Source: Penicillium oxalicum (taxonomy: Eukaryota > Ascomycota > Eurotiomycetes > Eurotiales > Aspergillaceae). From it: a stretch of 64,000 nt of DNA. The notes beneath the pieces were generated by a model. It saw only the letters and a program-made list of their open reading frames with translations. It was not told the DNA's origin and made no database searches. The stretch lies in NCBI RefSeq assembly GCF_001723175.1, contig NC_064654.1, positions 186,001-250,000 on the forward strand, given 5' to 3'. Positions 23,594-35,955 of the stretch are shown one piece after another; position 1 is the stretch's first letter, and every line of letters begins with the position of its first letter. Made by a program: the position numbers and the translations under genes.

Positions 23594-25401
23594 TCATTTC
23601 TCAGTGGTGTCCAGAACACCGCTCGAACTCGAACCAGAGCCGTTCTCAAGATGCTCATGGTGCTCCTTGGTCGATTTTCGGGATGCGCCGACTTGTGCGC
23701 TGGCACGGCGGATGGCCTCATCTTCCACATCAGACAAGGTGCGCAAAAGTTCGCCCTTGCGACCATACATGTGTGGCTCGTTGCGGGCGATCTTGACACA
23801 GTCGAAAACGTTGGTTGTCTTCCAGAAGATACGATCCATTTCCTCCAAGGATCTCCTGGTGGTCTCGGGGAAGAAGAAGTAGACAGAGGGAACGATGGCA
23901 GCGTTACTAGCAAGTAGAACGTGAATGTTAGTGAGGTGGACCAGAAGAGAGGGAAGAGCGACAGCGGAGAGGTGCTTCAGTGGAATGTGGGGGGGGGGGG
24001 GGGGGGGGGGGGGGGGGAAACTCACATGACCGCAAAGATGATATAGGTCTGGTATCCGATATTGTTAAAGGCGACGGGGGTGATCATCACGACCATAAAG
24101 TTGAAGATCCAGTTGGACGAAGTGGACAGAGCGTTGGCTGGAGCACGAATCTTCAACGGAACAATTTCGGCCGGATAGAGCCAGGTCATGCCCAGCCAAC
24201 CAATCGCGAAGAAGGTATTGAAGACGAAGAGGAAGACGGCCTGCGCGATACCCGCACGAGTTCCTAGATCCGTCTTGGGATGTGCAGAGGAGATGCTGTC
24301 GGTGATAGCCAGGACCACCATAGATAACGACATGCCAGCGGCACCAAAGATCATCAGAGTGCGACGACCGAACTTCTCGACCGTGAACACAGCCACCCAC
24401 GAGGCAAGGAAATATTCCGTTCCGTTACACGCGGCGATCAGGCGGGACAAGGTAGGGCTGAGTCCAACCTGGCCCTCGAGCAAGGTTGGGATGTAATAGG
24501 TGATCAAGTTGATGCCGGAGATCTGCTGGAAGCACTGGTTGACATAGGCGAGCATGGTTCGATGGAAGTGACGGTCTCTGCCCACGGTAAACATGTCGCG
24601 GAATGAGCCCTTGGCCATCTCCAACACGGTCGCCTTGATCGCCGTGAATTCAGTATCGAGGTAGGTGTCGTCGGCCTCGTTGCCCGATAAGCATGCGAGG
24701 ACCTGGCGGGCCTCGTCTTCACGGCCCTTGAGAATGAGCCAGCGAGGCGATTCGGGCAGGAACATCACGAAGCCGAGGATAATCAAAGCAAAGAAGATCT
24801 GGAAGGCCAGTGGGAACCGCCAGGCTACTTCGTTGGGATCCAAGAACAAGAATCCGAAATCCACCCAGTAACTGATCATGATACCAAAGGTGATCATAGC
24901 ACCTTCGATCATGACCATCTGACCACGGCGATGAGACTTGCAGCACTCGGATTGCCAGGTGGGGACAGTGGACGTGTTGATTCCATTGCCAAACCCAGTG
25001 ACCAATCGACCGACGATGAATTGCGCCAGTCCGAACGAGGTGCATTGCAGAATCGCGCCGATCACCATAATAAAGGAACCGAGAAAGATGGCCTTGCGGC
25101 GACCGAGCATGTTTCCGATCCAAATGGTCGGAATGGAACCCGCGAAACAACCCAAGTTGTAGGATGCCACCGTGATACCCTGACGAGTCGATTGAGCACT
25201 CTGCTGAGCCGCCGTCAGGCCGCGCAAGCCGTCCGCCGTCGTATCAATGGTGGGGAAGTATTTCCGGAACGAGTCCAACGTGAGAAGACCTCCCGTCACG
25301 CCTTGGTCGTAACCGAATAGTAGGAAATCCATACCGGCCAAAAGACCGATGGCAATTTGAAGTTTGGTGCCATTGAGGCCCAGATATCTTGGCTTGGCCA
25401 T
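23594..25401 (-). CDS. STP-family sugar transporter
   Basis: Two exons, 25401-24026 and 23906-23594, encode 562 residues. The protein starts MAKPRYLGLNGTKLQIAIG, a common start for fungal MFS sugar transporters. It has FGYDQGVTGGLLT in helix 1, GNMLGRRKAIFLGS, GRLVTGFGNG, FLPESPRWLILKG, and, after the splice, PETTRRSLEEMDRIF followed by a hydrophilic C-terminal tail. Splicing restores FAVINAAIVPSVYFFFPET, which fixes the exon borders. The intron (119 bp, GTGAGT donor, GCTAG acceptor) contains a 29-nt homopolymer just after the donor. The gene is convergent with the neighbouring hexose transporter but is not a recent duplicate of it, since the motif residues differ throughout. The substrate is probably a hexose, pentose or disaccharide. 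Confidence 0.94.
23989..24017. repeat. 29-nt poly-G (poly-C on sense strand) in an intron
   Basis: An uninterrupted run of 29 G on the plus strand lies inside the only intron of the sugar transporter gene. In the sense direction it is a C run beginning about eight bases after the 5' splice site. The exact length may be an assembly estimate. Confidence 0.85.
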
Positions 25402-26341
25402 GCCGATGGGAAAGGTAGACGGAGACTGATCGAACTTGTGTGGTTGAATCGCGATTTGGAGCGCAAATGACTTTCCACCCGCAAGACTATACACTTCAGG
25501 TGTGAATGAACACCACCATACGCATTCAAGCGGCCCAAGCTGTCTTTCTGATTAGTTTCTTTGGGAAAGGATGAATTCTTCACAGCGTAGGGCCAACAAT
25601 AGGTACACTGGATGCACAGGATTGTGTCACGCGAGAGAATTAAACAATCAGCAGGATTTCTGTCGCGCGGGGAGGCCGCTGCATTTAAATCTGGGGATCG
25701 CCTTGGACGTGCAGATGGGGTCATAACCTGGTTTGGGAAAGACCACCCTGGGCTTTCTCTCTCTTTTTTTTCCTTTTTGTGTTTAATCCTTTCATTTCTT
25801 GTTTGGGCAGTTCCATTTAGGCACTCGGACCACCTTGACGTTCATGGGTAGAGGATACGATGTTCGGACTCATGACGAACGAGGATTGTCTCCTCTCAGC
25901 CGTGCCGAGCCGCGAGAGCCAGCGTCTCTTGACTCGGATGTGGGAATCGCATCGTCAATTGGTAAACGCCAAATGCGCCTCCAGCAGGAAAGGGGTCCAC
26001 TCTAGAAATATTCCGTTCTCTCTTGGACGGTCTTTGCTCAGTTGCCGCTGCTTTTTCTACCGGATTTTCGTGGCTGTCTTTTCCCCGGGGCCACCTCCAC
26101 GCTCCAACTTTTTGGCTTTTCCCCCAAACTCCACCGTCATCGCATCCGGTGCTTTGGCTCCAGGGGTGCGCAACAAAGATTGTGGATTGGTCGGTAGTAG
26201 GCTCTAGGGGACTACTGCTCCTACCGTGCTCCACGATTCACCTCTCACCTTTCCACGTTTTTGGCGGCGGGGTTGGGGCTTGCGCGAGTCCTCGAGTGGC
26301 ACAGAGTATTCCAAAAAGGTCTCCCTTGAGACTCCGCGATA

Positions 26342-26419
26342 GGCAGGTACAGTGTGCAGTGCACTATGCATCGAGATGTCTTTTGGGTCTTCTTGTCCGG
26401 TAGAGATACTGTACCTGCC
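26342..26419. repeat. 12-bp perfect inverted repeat flanking 54 bp
   Basis: GGCAGGTACAGT at 26342-26353 is matched by its exact reverse complement at 26408-26419. The enclosed sequence has no coding signal. It could be a chance hairpin or the ends of a very small mobile-element remnant. Confidence 0.5.
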
Positions 26420-27520
26420 GTTGCCTTGGGCAAGAGTGGGAGGCGTGGAGAAAGCCCAGTGCCCTTCGATCGATCAACAGGCCATGTCTGCGTTCAGCAA
26501 GACGGTGGATTTTTTTCGCTCAAGAATCCACTATGCTGTCATGATGTCTCCCTGGGCATGATCGCATTGTCGCATTATAAGCTGAGTAGCTTTTTCATCT
26601 CCCGTCAGACACTGTCTCTAACCATGCATTGTCGAAATAGTATAGTGTAGAGCTATGCTTCTACTAGGATAGTCGTGGCGAGTGTCACCACTTTGCGAGT
26701 CACCAGCAACACGACTGGAACTCCTCTGCGGTCTCAGCGCCGTCCAGCCCGCGCGATGCCAAAGTCTCAACGGCCCGCGTCATAGTCGGCTTCCCCAAAT
26801 GGAGTTAGCGTCTGATCATGCAACTCTCCTTCCTGATGCGCGACTCGGGGTGGTAAGAGAAAGTTGGGAAGTTATTTCTGCCGATCTCTCGATCGCCCAT
26901 CCGACGTAATTTGTCCGGTTCCGGTGGAGGCCGACCGGGGATCCGTAAGCAAAGGAGCCTTCCGATTGGTGTCAGAGTCAAAGAGGTACAAGGCCGGGAC
27001 TCTCAAGGTTACTGTGGACTAGTGTATGATCCAGGTATCCCTGCTGTCCACTACGAGTCTACTACGACAGTCGTCCCTCGTTCAAGTAGCAGGTACTGAA
27101 TAGGATGACCTCTGGAGTGCCGAGTGCTGCAACAGGACTTAGCACAAAGAGTACTACATACTTCCTGTATTATCGCCATGCCTGGGACCCAGTTGAGCCA
27201 ACAGCAACTGTAACACTATCTCCATCCGCTGCTCAGATGGAAGAGGAGTAGATGTTGGAAGCAATGGGAGTTTCTTCACGTGAGGAGTACCTCGGCGTAC
27301 TGTTCAAGGGAGCCCTGGGGGGGAAAGACTGGCCTGGAACATGATCGGATCTTATTCCGCTTGATGGAGATGGAACCGAGGGACATCGGAGACGCCAACT
27401 AGAACAACAGGATTGTTGACGCTCGCGTGGTCCGTCGTGCCTGAAGTTTGTGAATACTCAATTCAGTCCTAGGGCTTTCCTACTCTAGCGCAGCATAATG
27501 GCACATAGAGCCGGTGACTC

Positions 27521-27533
27521 GGGGGGGGGGGGG
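27521..27533. repeat. 13-nt poly-G run
   Basis: An uninterrupted G run lies in the gene-poor region, about 40 bp from a GA microsatellite. Confidence 0.8.
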
Positions 27534-27574
27534 CGCCGTTTTCAAGCTCAACAATTCGAGAACACAGACTATCG

Positions 27575-27597
27575 GAGAGAGAGAGAGAGAGAGAGAG
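27575..27597. repeat. GA dinucleotide microsatellite
   Basis: About eleven GA units occur in a row in non-coding sequence. Confidence 0.85.
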
Positions 27598-30500
27598 GAG
27601 GGCTCGCATGTTCACAGCCTCCTCGTTGCAGATGGGCCTTTGTCTAGATCCATACACCAGACGCTATCGTAGCTACGTAAGGCGCCCCAAAGCCCAACGG
27701 ACAAACCACGAGTCATTCTGGAGTAACGGAAACAGGCGTTTTGGTGGAAGCCGATCGTGGCGTCCCCGATTGGCAACCCTTTCCATGAAGGAGCTCGCTT
27801 CCACATGTGCCGTGACCACTTTCCCGATCGGTTTGACAGCCACCCGAAACCTTCCTTTGTCCTCTCTCCTCCACGAACGAAAAAGAAAACAAACCAAGGA
27901 CACGAGAAAATGCCGACGACTACAATATATCACTCGGAGTTGGCCCAAGACCGCTCGTCTTGGCGGATGGATGTCATTAGATGTACCTCTAGCTGGACTC
28001 CTCGGTCTTGCTATGCATGACCCTCCTGATTGCGTGCTGCGCATTGGGCAGTGTGTTGCCGAGCCATTGCTTTGAACGATGATGCCGACCGAGGGCCATA
28101 TGTACCAGCAGAGACGTCTTTGGGTAAGCACAAACGTGCTGAAATGCAGCTGCTGCAGCTGCAAGGGGAGAGGGGGGAGAGAATCTGAATTTGACAGCGG
28201 CGGCTCCTCTCAACCGGGCAACCCTGTAGTCTGTATTTTGTGCCATACGATGTGAATAGTACGAGTACTATGTACATCCTCCGAGAAGCGAATCGGTACA
28301 GAGTTCACTCAACATCAGTTCCTCCTTGGTACATGACCCGAGGTGAGCCAGCTCCGGCCGGTCGAGTAGTACGACTCCCGCCAAAATCGAACCACCCGCA
28401 CCAACCTTCTTGATGCGCAACGATGCGGAGTTTCCTGGAGGAATTGACCACCGTCCAACATCCACTTGGGTACCATCACGAAGAGCTCCACCGCAGCCAA
28501 GACCTTTGCAGGCGCGCGCAGGGGAACTGCCCAAAACGGCAGTTCCGAACTCTGGACCAGATTACTTTGGGTCAAGCGGGGGATGTGCGGTCAGACAGAA
28601 AGTCGGGGATTCGGTCTCGGACGATATGCAGGAACTCGTCAATCACGACCAAGTCTTACTCACTCGGAGTGGAATATTGCTAGATGGCTACTGCATGTGT
28701 CTGAACATGCTTACGGGTATTGTGTCTTGTCGGACTCTCACGCTGGGGATATCAACTGTCCATGACTCCAAATGCAGCCGGCGTCTGCACATAGTAACAC
28801 ACTGACTGCTCTCCAGGTGCTAATCTACGTACGTACTTCATTATTTCTAGGGAAAAGAAAGAATGATCTCTCATCTTCTGTTCTATGATTTGCTTTTACT
28901 TTCAGAGATATACCAGGCAGCAGGCATCAGACAGCGAAAAACACCCCGCCTACGTGTAAATCTCGAACCCTGAATCAATGTCGAGACGAGAGTCAATTTG
29001 CTTTCAATTGGCACCGGAGTCCCTATTCAGGTGATATTGATCTGAGCTGGAAGCTGCCGACAAGTCGATGGCCACGAGCTCGAACCTCGGCATGCCGTCC
29101 GTCACCCTATCTCATGCCACGTTGGCCCTTTGACAGTGCCGATCTGCTAGAATGAGACACGGTCACTTTTCGACTTCAACTGACCGTCAAATAAAAATGA
29201 TGTATAGTCCCCATTCTCCTCCAAATATCCTTTTGTTCCTCCCTTGCCTTGACAGGGAAGTCCTCTTCTAATCGGGAGGTGATCACGTACTTTACTCGTC
29301 CAGCCACGAGGCGCCTCCCGCCCGCCACTGAAGTCATCCGCCAAACTTCGGGTCCCGCATCTCGGCGTCGTCCCTTGTTTCTCCCCCCACCCGGGATCTC
29401 ATCGACTACAGTACGACTGCATGTACATTTTACACTAGTAGATATGTACGTCAAAGAGGGGACCAAAATATGGAATGACCGAAGCGTCAGTCGTGGCCGT
29501 GCCGGATCTCAGCCGAAACGGGGAGGAGTAATCTCGGGATGCCACTGGAATTCCCGATCGGTGATCACGACTACGACTATCCCCGTACTTCTCTCCAAAG
29601 GAGTCTGTTGTTCGTTGCTGACGGGTCACTTGTTGGACCGAGGAGGTAGTCAGGAAGAGAAAAAAAAAACCTGTTTCGTCTCCCGCGGCTTAACATCGGC
29701 TCGGTCTCTTCTGGTGAGTTTCCCGAAATGGATTGCGCGTGGCTACGGTTGTCAAGTTCGGATTGACACTATGTAATATGCCGGGAAAAATGGGACGGGA
29801 TTGTGGACAGTCCATTTTTATCTAATTTCTTATTGAAGGGTCCATGGGACTTGCCTGGTCTCACGAGCTTGCTGGTCTAAAGATTGAGAGATTCCTCCCA
29901 TCATTGAGACTGTGATGATGGAAATTGGGTTGAAGGGGCCCTTGAGGGTTTATAGGTAGGATGATCGCTATGAATTTATCATCGCCCGGGAGTATTGCCT
30001 TTTGAATGCTATCTATACACTACGCAAGAAGATGACGATGCCCATTTGAAACTATGCCATCGACATATTCTTGTATACCCCTTTTTACAAGTCAAGATTG
30101 TAGAAGCCACGCCGATAATCAACTCACCCGATGGATGTATCTTCCTGAACGGTCTTTTTTTTGAATAAAAGCTCGCGAGTTGTGTCCCAACCCTTGGCGA
30201 CCATGTACGACATCTCTGGGGATGTGCCACCTCAGGACGAGTGGAGTGTGGGAGCACAAGCTGCGGAGCTATCCGATTCATAGGCTTCAATCAATAAAAT
30301 CAGCGTATCATCTGCACCAAGTGAGTCTTGAGCACAGTCAAGTGGGCTCGATCGTTCTTTGTAAGTTGAAGCTCACTTGTCAAGGATAGGTGAGCATCAC
30401 TAAAATGTCCAAACTGAGTTCCCAGAATTGACCTTCCTGTCTACAAAGTCCATTGCCCGCTTCTGCTAGACACTTGAAAAGATGTAGATGTGCAGGACCA

Positions 30501-31149
30501 AAAGAGCAATCTCACATCTAACATCGACTAAGATAATGACTGTAGTCTTTAAATCTGATAAGCGCATCTTGGGTGAGTATCGATCAGACCTGAGTCAAAT
30601 TTCACGGCCCAGGCATACTATGAAGGCAGGTGGGGACGATTTTACTTCCCCGAGATATTTCGAAGAATGTGGACAGACGCGTCGGCACTTTGATCGCCAG
30701 TTCTTGCATCCTGTCCCCTCAACATGACGCCAGACTTGATATAACAACTAGGAACCGCTCAGGTTTATTTGACATCTTCCTGCGATGAGAAATTTATCGA
30801 CGAGAAAGATCTTGCATGTCTCAAGATGAGGAGAAAACTTCGGAAGAAATCAAGAGCTGATGTGGGGTGTGACGAAATTTGGACGTTCACATACCAGTGA
30901 AGCTCATAGGAATGCTCGCCAGGGAATCGGAGGAGACTCGAGGGTTTTCAATATTTCCGTGGCGTCACCGTCTGCTTGACGCAGGAGATATGCCAATTTC
31001 TCTCTTTATTCTTTTTTTCTCCTCTTTTGATGAAAACCTTGTCCTAATTGTCCCCGACCATTTATGTACAGCTGGGCTACCTCTTCAGGGACATCGGCTC
31101 TCATCTTCACTCAATGAACCCAGCATCTATCGCCATTTGAGTGAAATTG

Positions 31150-33063
31150 ATGGCAGAGAGGTTTGAAAGAAGGGGCAGTCACGATGATGGATATGCCGAG
31201 TCGCGCGACGAGGGCTCTCTGAGAAAGTCGGTGGTTTATGTGAATGAGACTGCGAGCCATGGCGACGATGTATCAGAGGACGCAGACGCGGAAGGGGAAG
31301 AGAACAGACAAGATCAGAAATATCCATCAAAACTACAGTTGATGCCAATTTTGATCGGGATCTGCCTTCAGTCTGTTTGCATTGCCTTGGTCAGTTTCCC
31401 TACCTCAGTCGTAATCATGTCGGAATGGGGAAAAAACTAACCAAATATCTACTCTCATAGGACAACACGATCCTCTCGACAGCGACGCCCAAAATCACAG
31501 AAGAGTTCAATTCTCTGGAAGATCTGTCTTGGTATGCGAGTGCATATCTTTTGACAACTTGCGCTGTGACACTCCCCTTTGGCAGAGTATACACTTTCTT
31601 CTCCACCAAATGGACGTACCTGATCGCCTTGGCTTTGTTCGAAGTTGGGTCCTTTGTGTGTGCTTCAACCCCTACTTCAAAAGGCCTTATCGTAGGAAGA
31701 GCAATAGCGGGCATTGGATCCGGGGGAATGTCACCGGGTGCTTTGCTACTTCTGTCCGAGAGCGTCCCCCTGCATCGCCGCGCCCTGCACTTTTCCATAA
31801 TCGGAAGTGTGAGTGGCATTGCTACCATCACGGGGCCCATGTGAGACTGCCCTGATATTGAAGATCTAGGATCACACCCTGGCGGATCTTCAGCTGACTG
31901 TTCCGTATAGACTAGGAGGGTTCCTCACCGATCGTGCGAGTTGGAGATGGTGCTTTTGGATCAATCTGCCCGTCGGAGCTATAACGGGACTCTTCATCTT
32001 GGTTTTCTTCCGAGATGCCCAGGGGTCCACAATTACTGACTCCGGATGGCTGAGCAAGATCAAACGGATGGACCCATCGGTCTTGTGACTCTGATACCTG
32101 CTGTGGTTTCGCTCCTGCTGAGCCTCCAGTGGGGAGGCTCACGCTTCTCCTGGACAAGCCCAAGGATAATTGCCCTTTTGGTGGTATTTGCCGTGTTTGG
32201 AATATCATGGTGTGCGATACAGATCTGGAAACAGGACCATGCCACCGTGCCACCTCGTCTACTGAGGAATCGCAATGTTCTTGGAGCGGTGGTACACGCC
32301 ATGTTCTTGGGGGGCTCGTTTTTCGTTTTTGGTTACTACGTCAGTCATCCTCCATCTATCTTCTTTTTCTAAGATTATCATCCCACTCACGCGCAAAATG
32401 AGACAGCTTCCGATATGGTTCCAGGCTGTGCGGCAAGTCTCGGCCGCCGAGTCTGGAATTGACAACTTACCCACGGTTATCACCATGATCGTCTGCTCGA
32501 CCTTTGGTGGCCTGCTTGTGAACATGATCGGCTACTATACGCCACTCATGTTCCTCGGAAGCGCTCTCCTAACAGTCGGATTCGGTCTGTGTACAACCTT
32601 CAAAGTTCACAGTAACTACAGCGCCTGGATTGGCTACCAGGTCATCATTGGAATTGGAGCCGGAGTCGGATTCCAACAATGCTACAATGCTCTTCAAACG
32701 GTCCTCCCGTCGAAAGATTTGCCAGTCGGGATTGCAATCATCACCTTTTCGCAAAGTTTGAGTGGAGCTCTATTCGTTTCGATTGCCCAGAATGTCTTCC
32801 AGACTCGACTCGTGGCAAATCTGACGCGATATGCGCCACAAGCCGATGCAGCAGCCGTCGTTCAAGCTGGTGCGGCAAACCTCGCCCATAAAATACCCCC
32901 TTCACTCCTTCCTTCTGTGCTATATGCATACAATCTCGCGATCACCAGAACCTTTTATGTGTGTGTCGCCATGGCTCTCATCTCATTCTTGGGGGCGTGC
33001 CTGGTTGAATGGAGATCGATGAGAAGACTGAAAAAGGCGGCCGATATAGTTGAGGAGGCGTGA
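31150..33063 (+). CDS. DHA2-type MFS multidrug/toxin efflux transporter, apparently frameshifted
   Basis: Exons 31150-31389, 31461-31840, 31911-32339 and 32407-33063 can be joined. The product has a charged N-terminus, then [13 protein letters not shown] in helix 1 (the D1-type motif of 14-helix drug antiporters), [32 protein letters not shown], and a C-terminal half with [16 protein letters not shown]. The family includes fungal efflux pumps for drugs and secondary metabolites. In exon 3 the frame breaks at 32071-32076. IKRMDP continues in family-like sequence ([11 protein letters not shown]) only if one base is added to the CCC at 32073-32075. As given, the frame hits TGA at 32086-32088. 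Coding is well kept on both sides, so this is either a sequencing/assembly error or a very recent loss. If real, the product would be truncated near residue 266. Confidence 0.85.
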
Positions 33064-33547
33064 GGCTACGAGCTTATCCGTCTTGAACCACAAAGCCAAA
33101 TGAATTTTGTTCAATGGGCATGGAACCAGAATTAATCACATTTTTCTTAAAAAAAAAATTGGGTTAGAAATACAACATGGGAGATATCCCCCCGGCTACG
33201 TCTCAGAAAGACAGAAATCGCTCGTGCCTGTAGTGTCGACTGTTTGTATGGATCTGCGAGTGGTATTTCCTACTTTCAACATCTTTGTTCAATCGAAAGA
33301 TATTACTCAAGATGACTTACGTAAATAAATGCGTTCTCTAAAAATTCACTTCTGCAAGGATAGATAGCTTTCTCTTATACCCGCTCGTGAAACAATGTGG
33401 CTAGTCGCCATCAATGCCATGCAAGCTAAGGCAGAGACACACACCATACAGTTCCGTCAATCTCTTGGAATGAAGTTTATACCAAGGATATCCAAAATTT
33501 GACACCATCGAACGCACTTTGGATTGGTTGAGAGATATGATCACATT
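33064..33547. other. convergent 3' region, no gene
   Basis: This short stretch lies between the convergent DHA2-type and sugar-transporter genes. It is A/T-rich with a run of A at about 33150-33158, and no feature was recognised. Confidence 0.55.
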
Positions 33548-35110
33548 TCACGCCATCAGTTTGGCTTTTGGGCCCCGCAAAGCTCCCAGGATCGAAGTTC
33601 CAATGACCCCTTGCTGGAACGCTTCCTCAATCTCTCCTAACGATCTTCCCTTGGTCTCCTGCATGAAAATCGCACCTACAAAGGAGGTTAAGAGACAGCA
33701 GCCACCAAACAGAAAGTACGCGCCGAAACTGCTCTTGGCCAACAGGATCGGAGTCGTCAAAGCCACCAGGAAATTAAAAACCCAGTTGCTCGAGTGCGCC
33801 AAGGTTGTCGCCGATGCTCGAGTACGCTGTGGTTGAATCTCGGCTGCATATACCTTCACCGCAACAGCCCAGGTCAAGCTGAAAATGATGGCGAAGACAT
33901 AGATGCAGACAATGACGATCCAGCGTCCAGCCCCATATGTCCCATGAACAGCACCACCTGCATACAAACCACCGATCAGGAACATGACCGTCCCGAGACC
34001 AAGGCCTCCATAGATGATGCTGTGTCTGCGTCCCCAGCCGTCCGCATAGATCAATCCTGGAATCGTCACGGCAAAGATAACCAGTGCAGACACGCCAGAT
34101 GCGAAGAAGCTTGCCTGGGATGAGGCTAGTCCCGCTTGCTGGAAGAGCAGTGGAGCATACTGTGATTCTTGTCAGCGAGCACGATTGGGAGCCAAATTGG
34201 GCAAGACTGTGAGAGTGCCCTGACATACATATAGAACACCATCTATTCCACTGAGCTGCTGCATTCCCATCAAGAAAACGGCCAGTGCCGTGCGTGTGCG
34301 CACGTCCCTTGCGAAGATGTCGAAGATTTTATGCGCGGGCCTTTTCCCTTCGACATTCGCTGGTGGAGCTGGAGCTGCTGGCCCCGTGACTGGGATTATC
34401 TCCGATTGCTGTTCAGCTTTTTCTCGCTCGGCCTGGCTGACTTCCAGTTTATCCCATGTCTCAGCAGCCTCCCTGTGCCGGTTATGCAACGTCAGCCAAC
34501 GAGGTGATTCGGGTAGATATAACCACGACATGGCGGAGAACATGATCGATAGCGAAGACAAAGCCACAAACGGTGTGCGCCAGGAGAATGAGGACGCAAT
34601 TGTGGATGTCCCGTAGCAAGTGAAAAAGCCCACAACCAAGCCGAGAGTGATCATCAATTGAGGGCCCGTAGTCAACGGACCTCTCGTGCTTGTTGGCGAG
34701 ATCTCACAGATCAAAACCACAAGATTACCCAAGAACAGGCCCTCGCCCAAGCCTTCCACCACGCGACCAGCGATGAACATTCCAAGACTGACTGCGCCGG
34801 CCTCAATGGCAGCACCGATTCCAAAGATAAAGACTCCGATGGAAATGCCTTTTCGTCGTCCCAATTGATCTGCAAGATGACCAGCGAAAAACGAGGCTAG
34901 TGCGGCCGGGATCAGAATCGAGGAGACAATGAGTCCGTGAATAGTAGCATTCTGACTCCCTCCGAAAGAAGCCTTGAAATCCGTCATATCAGTCACTGGG
35001 CCGATAATTCCAGTGTCCATTCCAAAGAGAAGTCCATTCAAGGAGCACAGGACACACGCCCAGATGTATCGGGGCGGACTCCGCAAGAGCTGCTGGGAAA
35101 GAAGTCTCAT
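33548..35110 (-). CDS. MFS sugar transporter (STP family)
   Basis: Two exons, 35110-34229 and 34159-33548, flank a 69-bp intron and encode 497 residues. Helix 1 contains NGLLFGMDTGIIGPVTDM, followed by ADQLGRRKGISIG, GRVVEGLGEGLFLG, YLPESPRWLTLH, a Pro/Ala-rich central loop, and MQQLSGIDGVLYYAPLLFQQAG across the splice. It ends with QETKGRSLGEIEEAF, the usual closing motif of sugar porters. The start at 35110 (MRLLSQQ) was preferred. The frame is open upstream to about 35233, so a 41-residue extension is possible but looks like leader. It is predicted to be a 12-helix plasma-membrane transporter. The intron splits the QLSGID motif region, a common intron site in this family. Confidence 0.92.
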
Positions 35111-35955
35111 CGTCGAGTTTCTGACCAGCACGATGAGTATAGTTTTTGGGCAAGAAACTCGAATTGAGAAGCTGACAAGAGCGGTACGCCGCTGAAAGAA
35201 TGTGTCGACACACAATTGCCCGACGCTAAACACTCAGATTGGCTTTTCTTGTTCAAATTTTTTCCCCTCGTAGTGCATCGTCTCGCACTGGTTTCCCCCC
35301 ACGGGCGGCTGGATCCATCGCTCCACAAATCCGCCAGCCGTGATTGCAGTGGTGCGCTGAAGTCTTTGACGCCCCCGCGCAGAATCTTCGACAAACTGGA
35401 GTGCTCTCTGTGGCTGTTTGAGTTTTGATTATGAAAAAAGATTTTCTTAAAATGAAGGTAGAATTTCGTGTCAGTATGTACAAGACGCCTACGGGAGTCA
35501 TCAAACAATACGAGGCCTTGAACTTTTTCCAGCCTCTTTGGTGATAACCACGATACCGAGATTGATGGAGACTACCACAGCAAGACAAGATCCTGGAAAC
35601 CCGACTCGATCGGAGGCTTCTTGGTCTACAATGAAGAATACCGAATTTAGGAATTTAGGACTTCCATGATGAATAAGCGGTGAATTATGTATAAAGGTCC
35701 GCTTGTCCCGGCTCATAGATACCGTGATGTGGCCCACTGATGAGTTTTTCTTTTTTCAACATGTTGACAAACAGGTACAAGGTTTCAACGAAATAGGTGA
35801 TCCGCTTCTTCGCCATCCGGAAAGCGAGGGGGCACATTACAGAGAATGGAGGCAGACAGAATCATCCAGACAATAATAAACAACAAAATCGTGGTAGTCT
35901 ATGTCGAGCGGGCTCCGAAACGTGACCAGGAACCAGCCTGTCCCGTCGTTGATAT
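35111..35955. other. intergenic: sugar-transporter promoter and UGDH 3' region
   Basis: About 0.85 kb lie between two minus-strand genes. No coding signal is convincing. Confidence 0.55.

Larger units (their letters stand above)
25402..31149. other. 5.7-kb gene-poor region
   Basis: The left end is the promoter of the sugar transporter. The rest has many short frames on both strands, none with a recognisable domain or exon structure. It contains a 13-nt G run, a (GA)n tract and a 12-bp inverted repeat. I found no transposase, reverse transcriptase or tRNA. Confidence 0.55.

Noticed and set aside
27608..28075. 155-codon plus-strand frame in the gene-poor block
   Set aside because: Composition is mixed, several overlapping frames exist on both strands, and no domain is present.
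29060..29100. GAGCTCGAACCTCGG resembling a reverse-strand tRNA T-arm
   Set aside because: Stem bases do not pair and the rest of a cloverleaf is missing.
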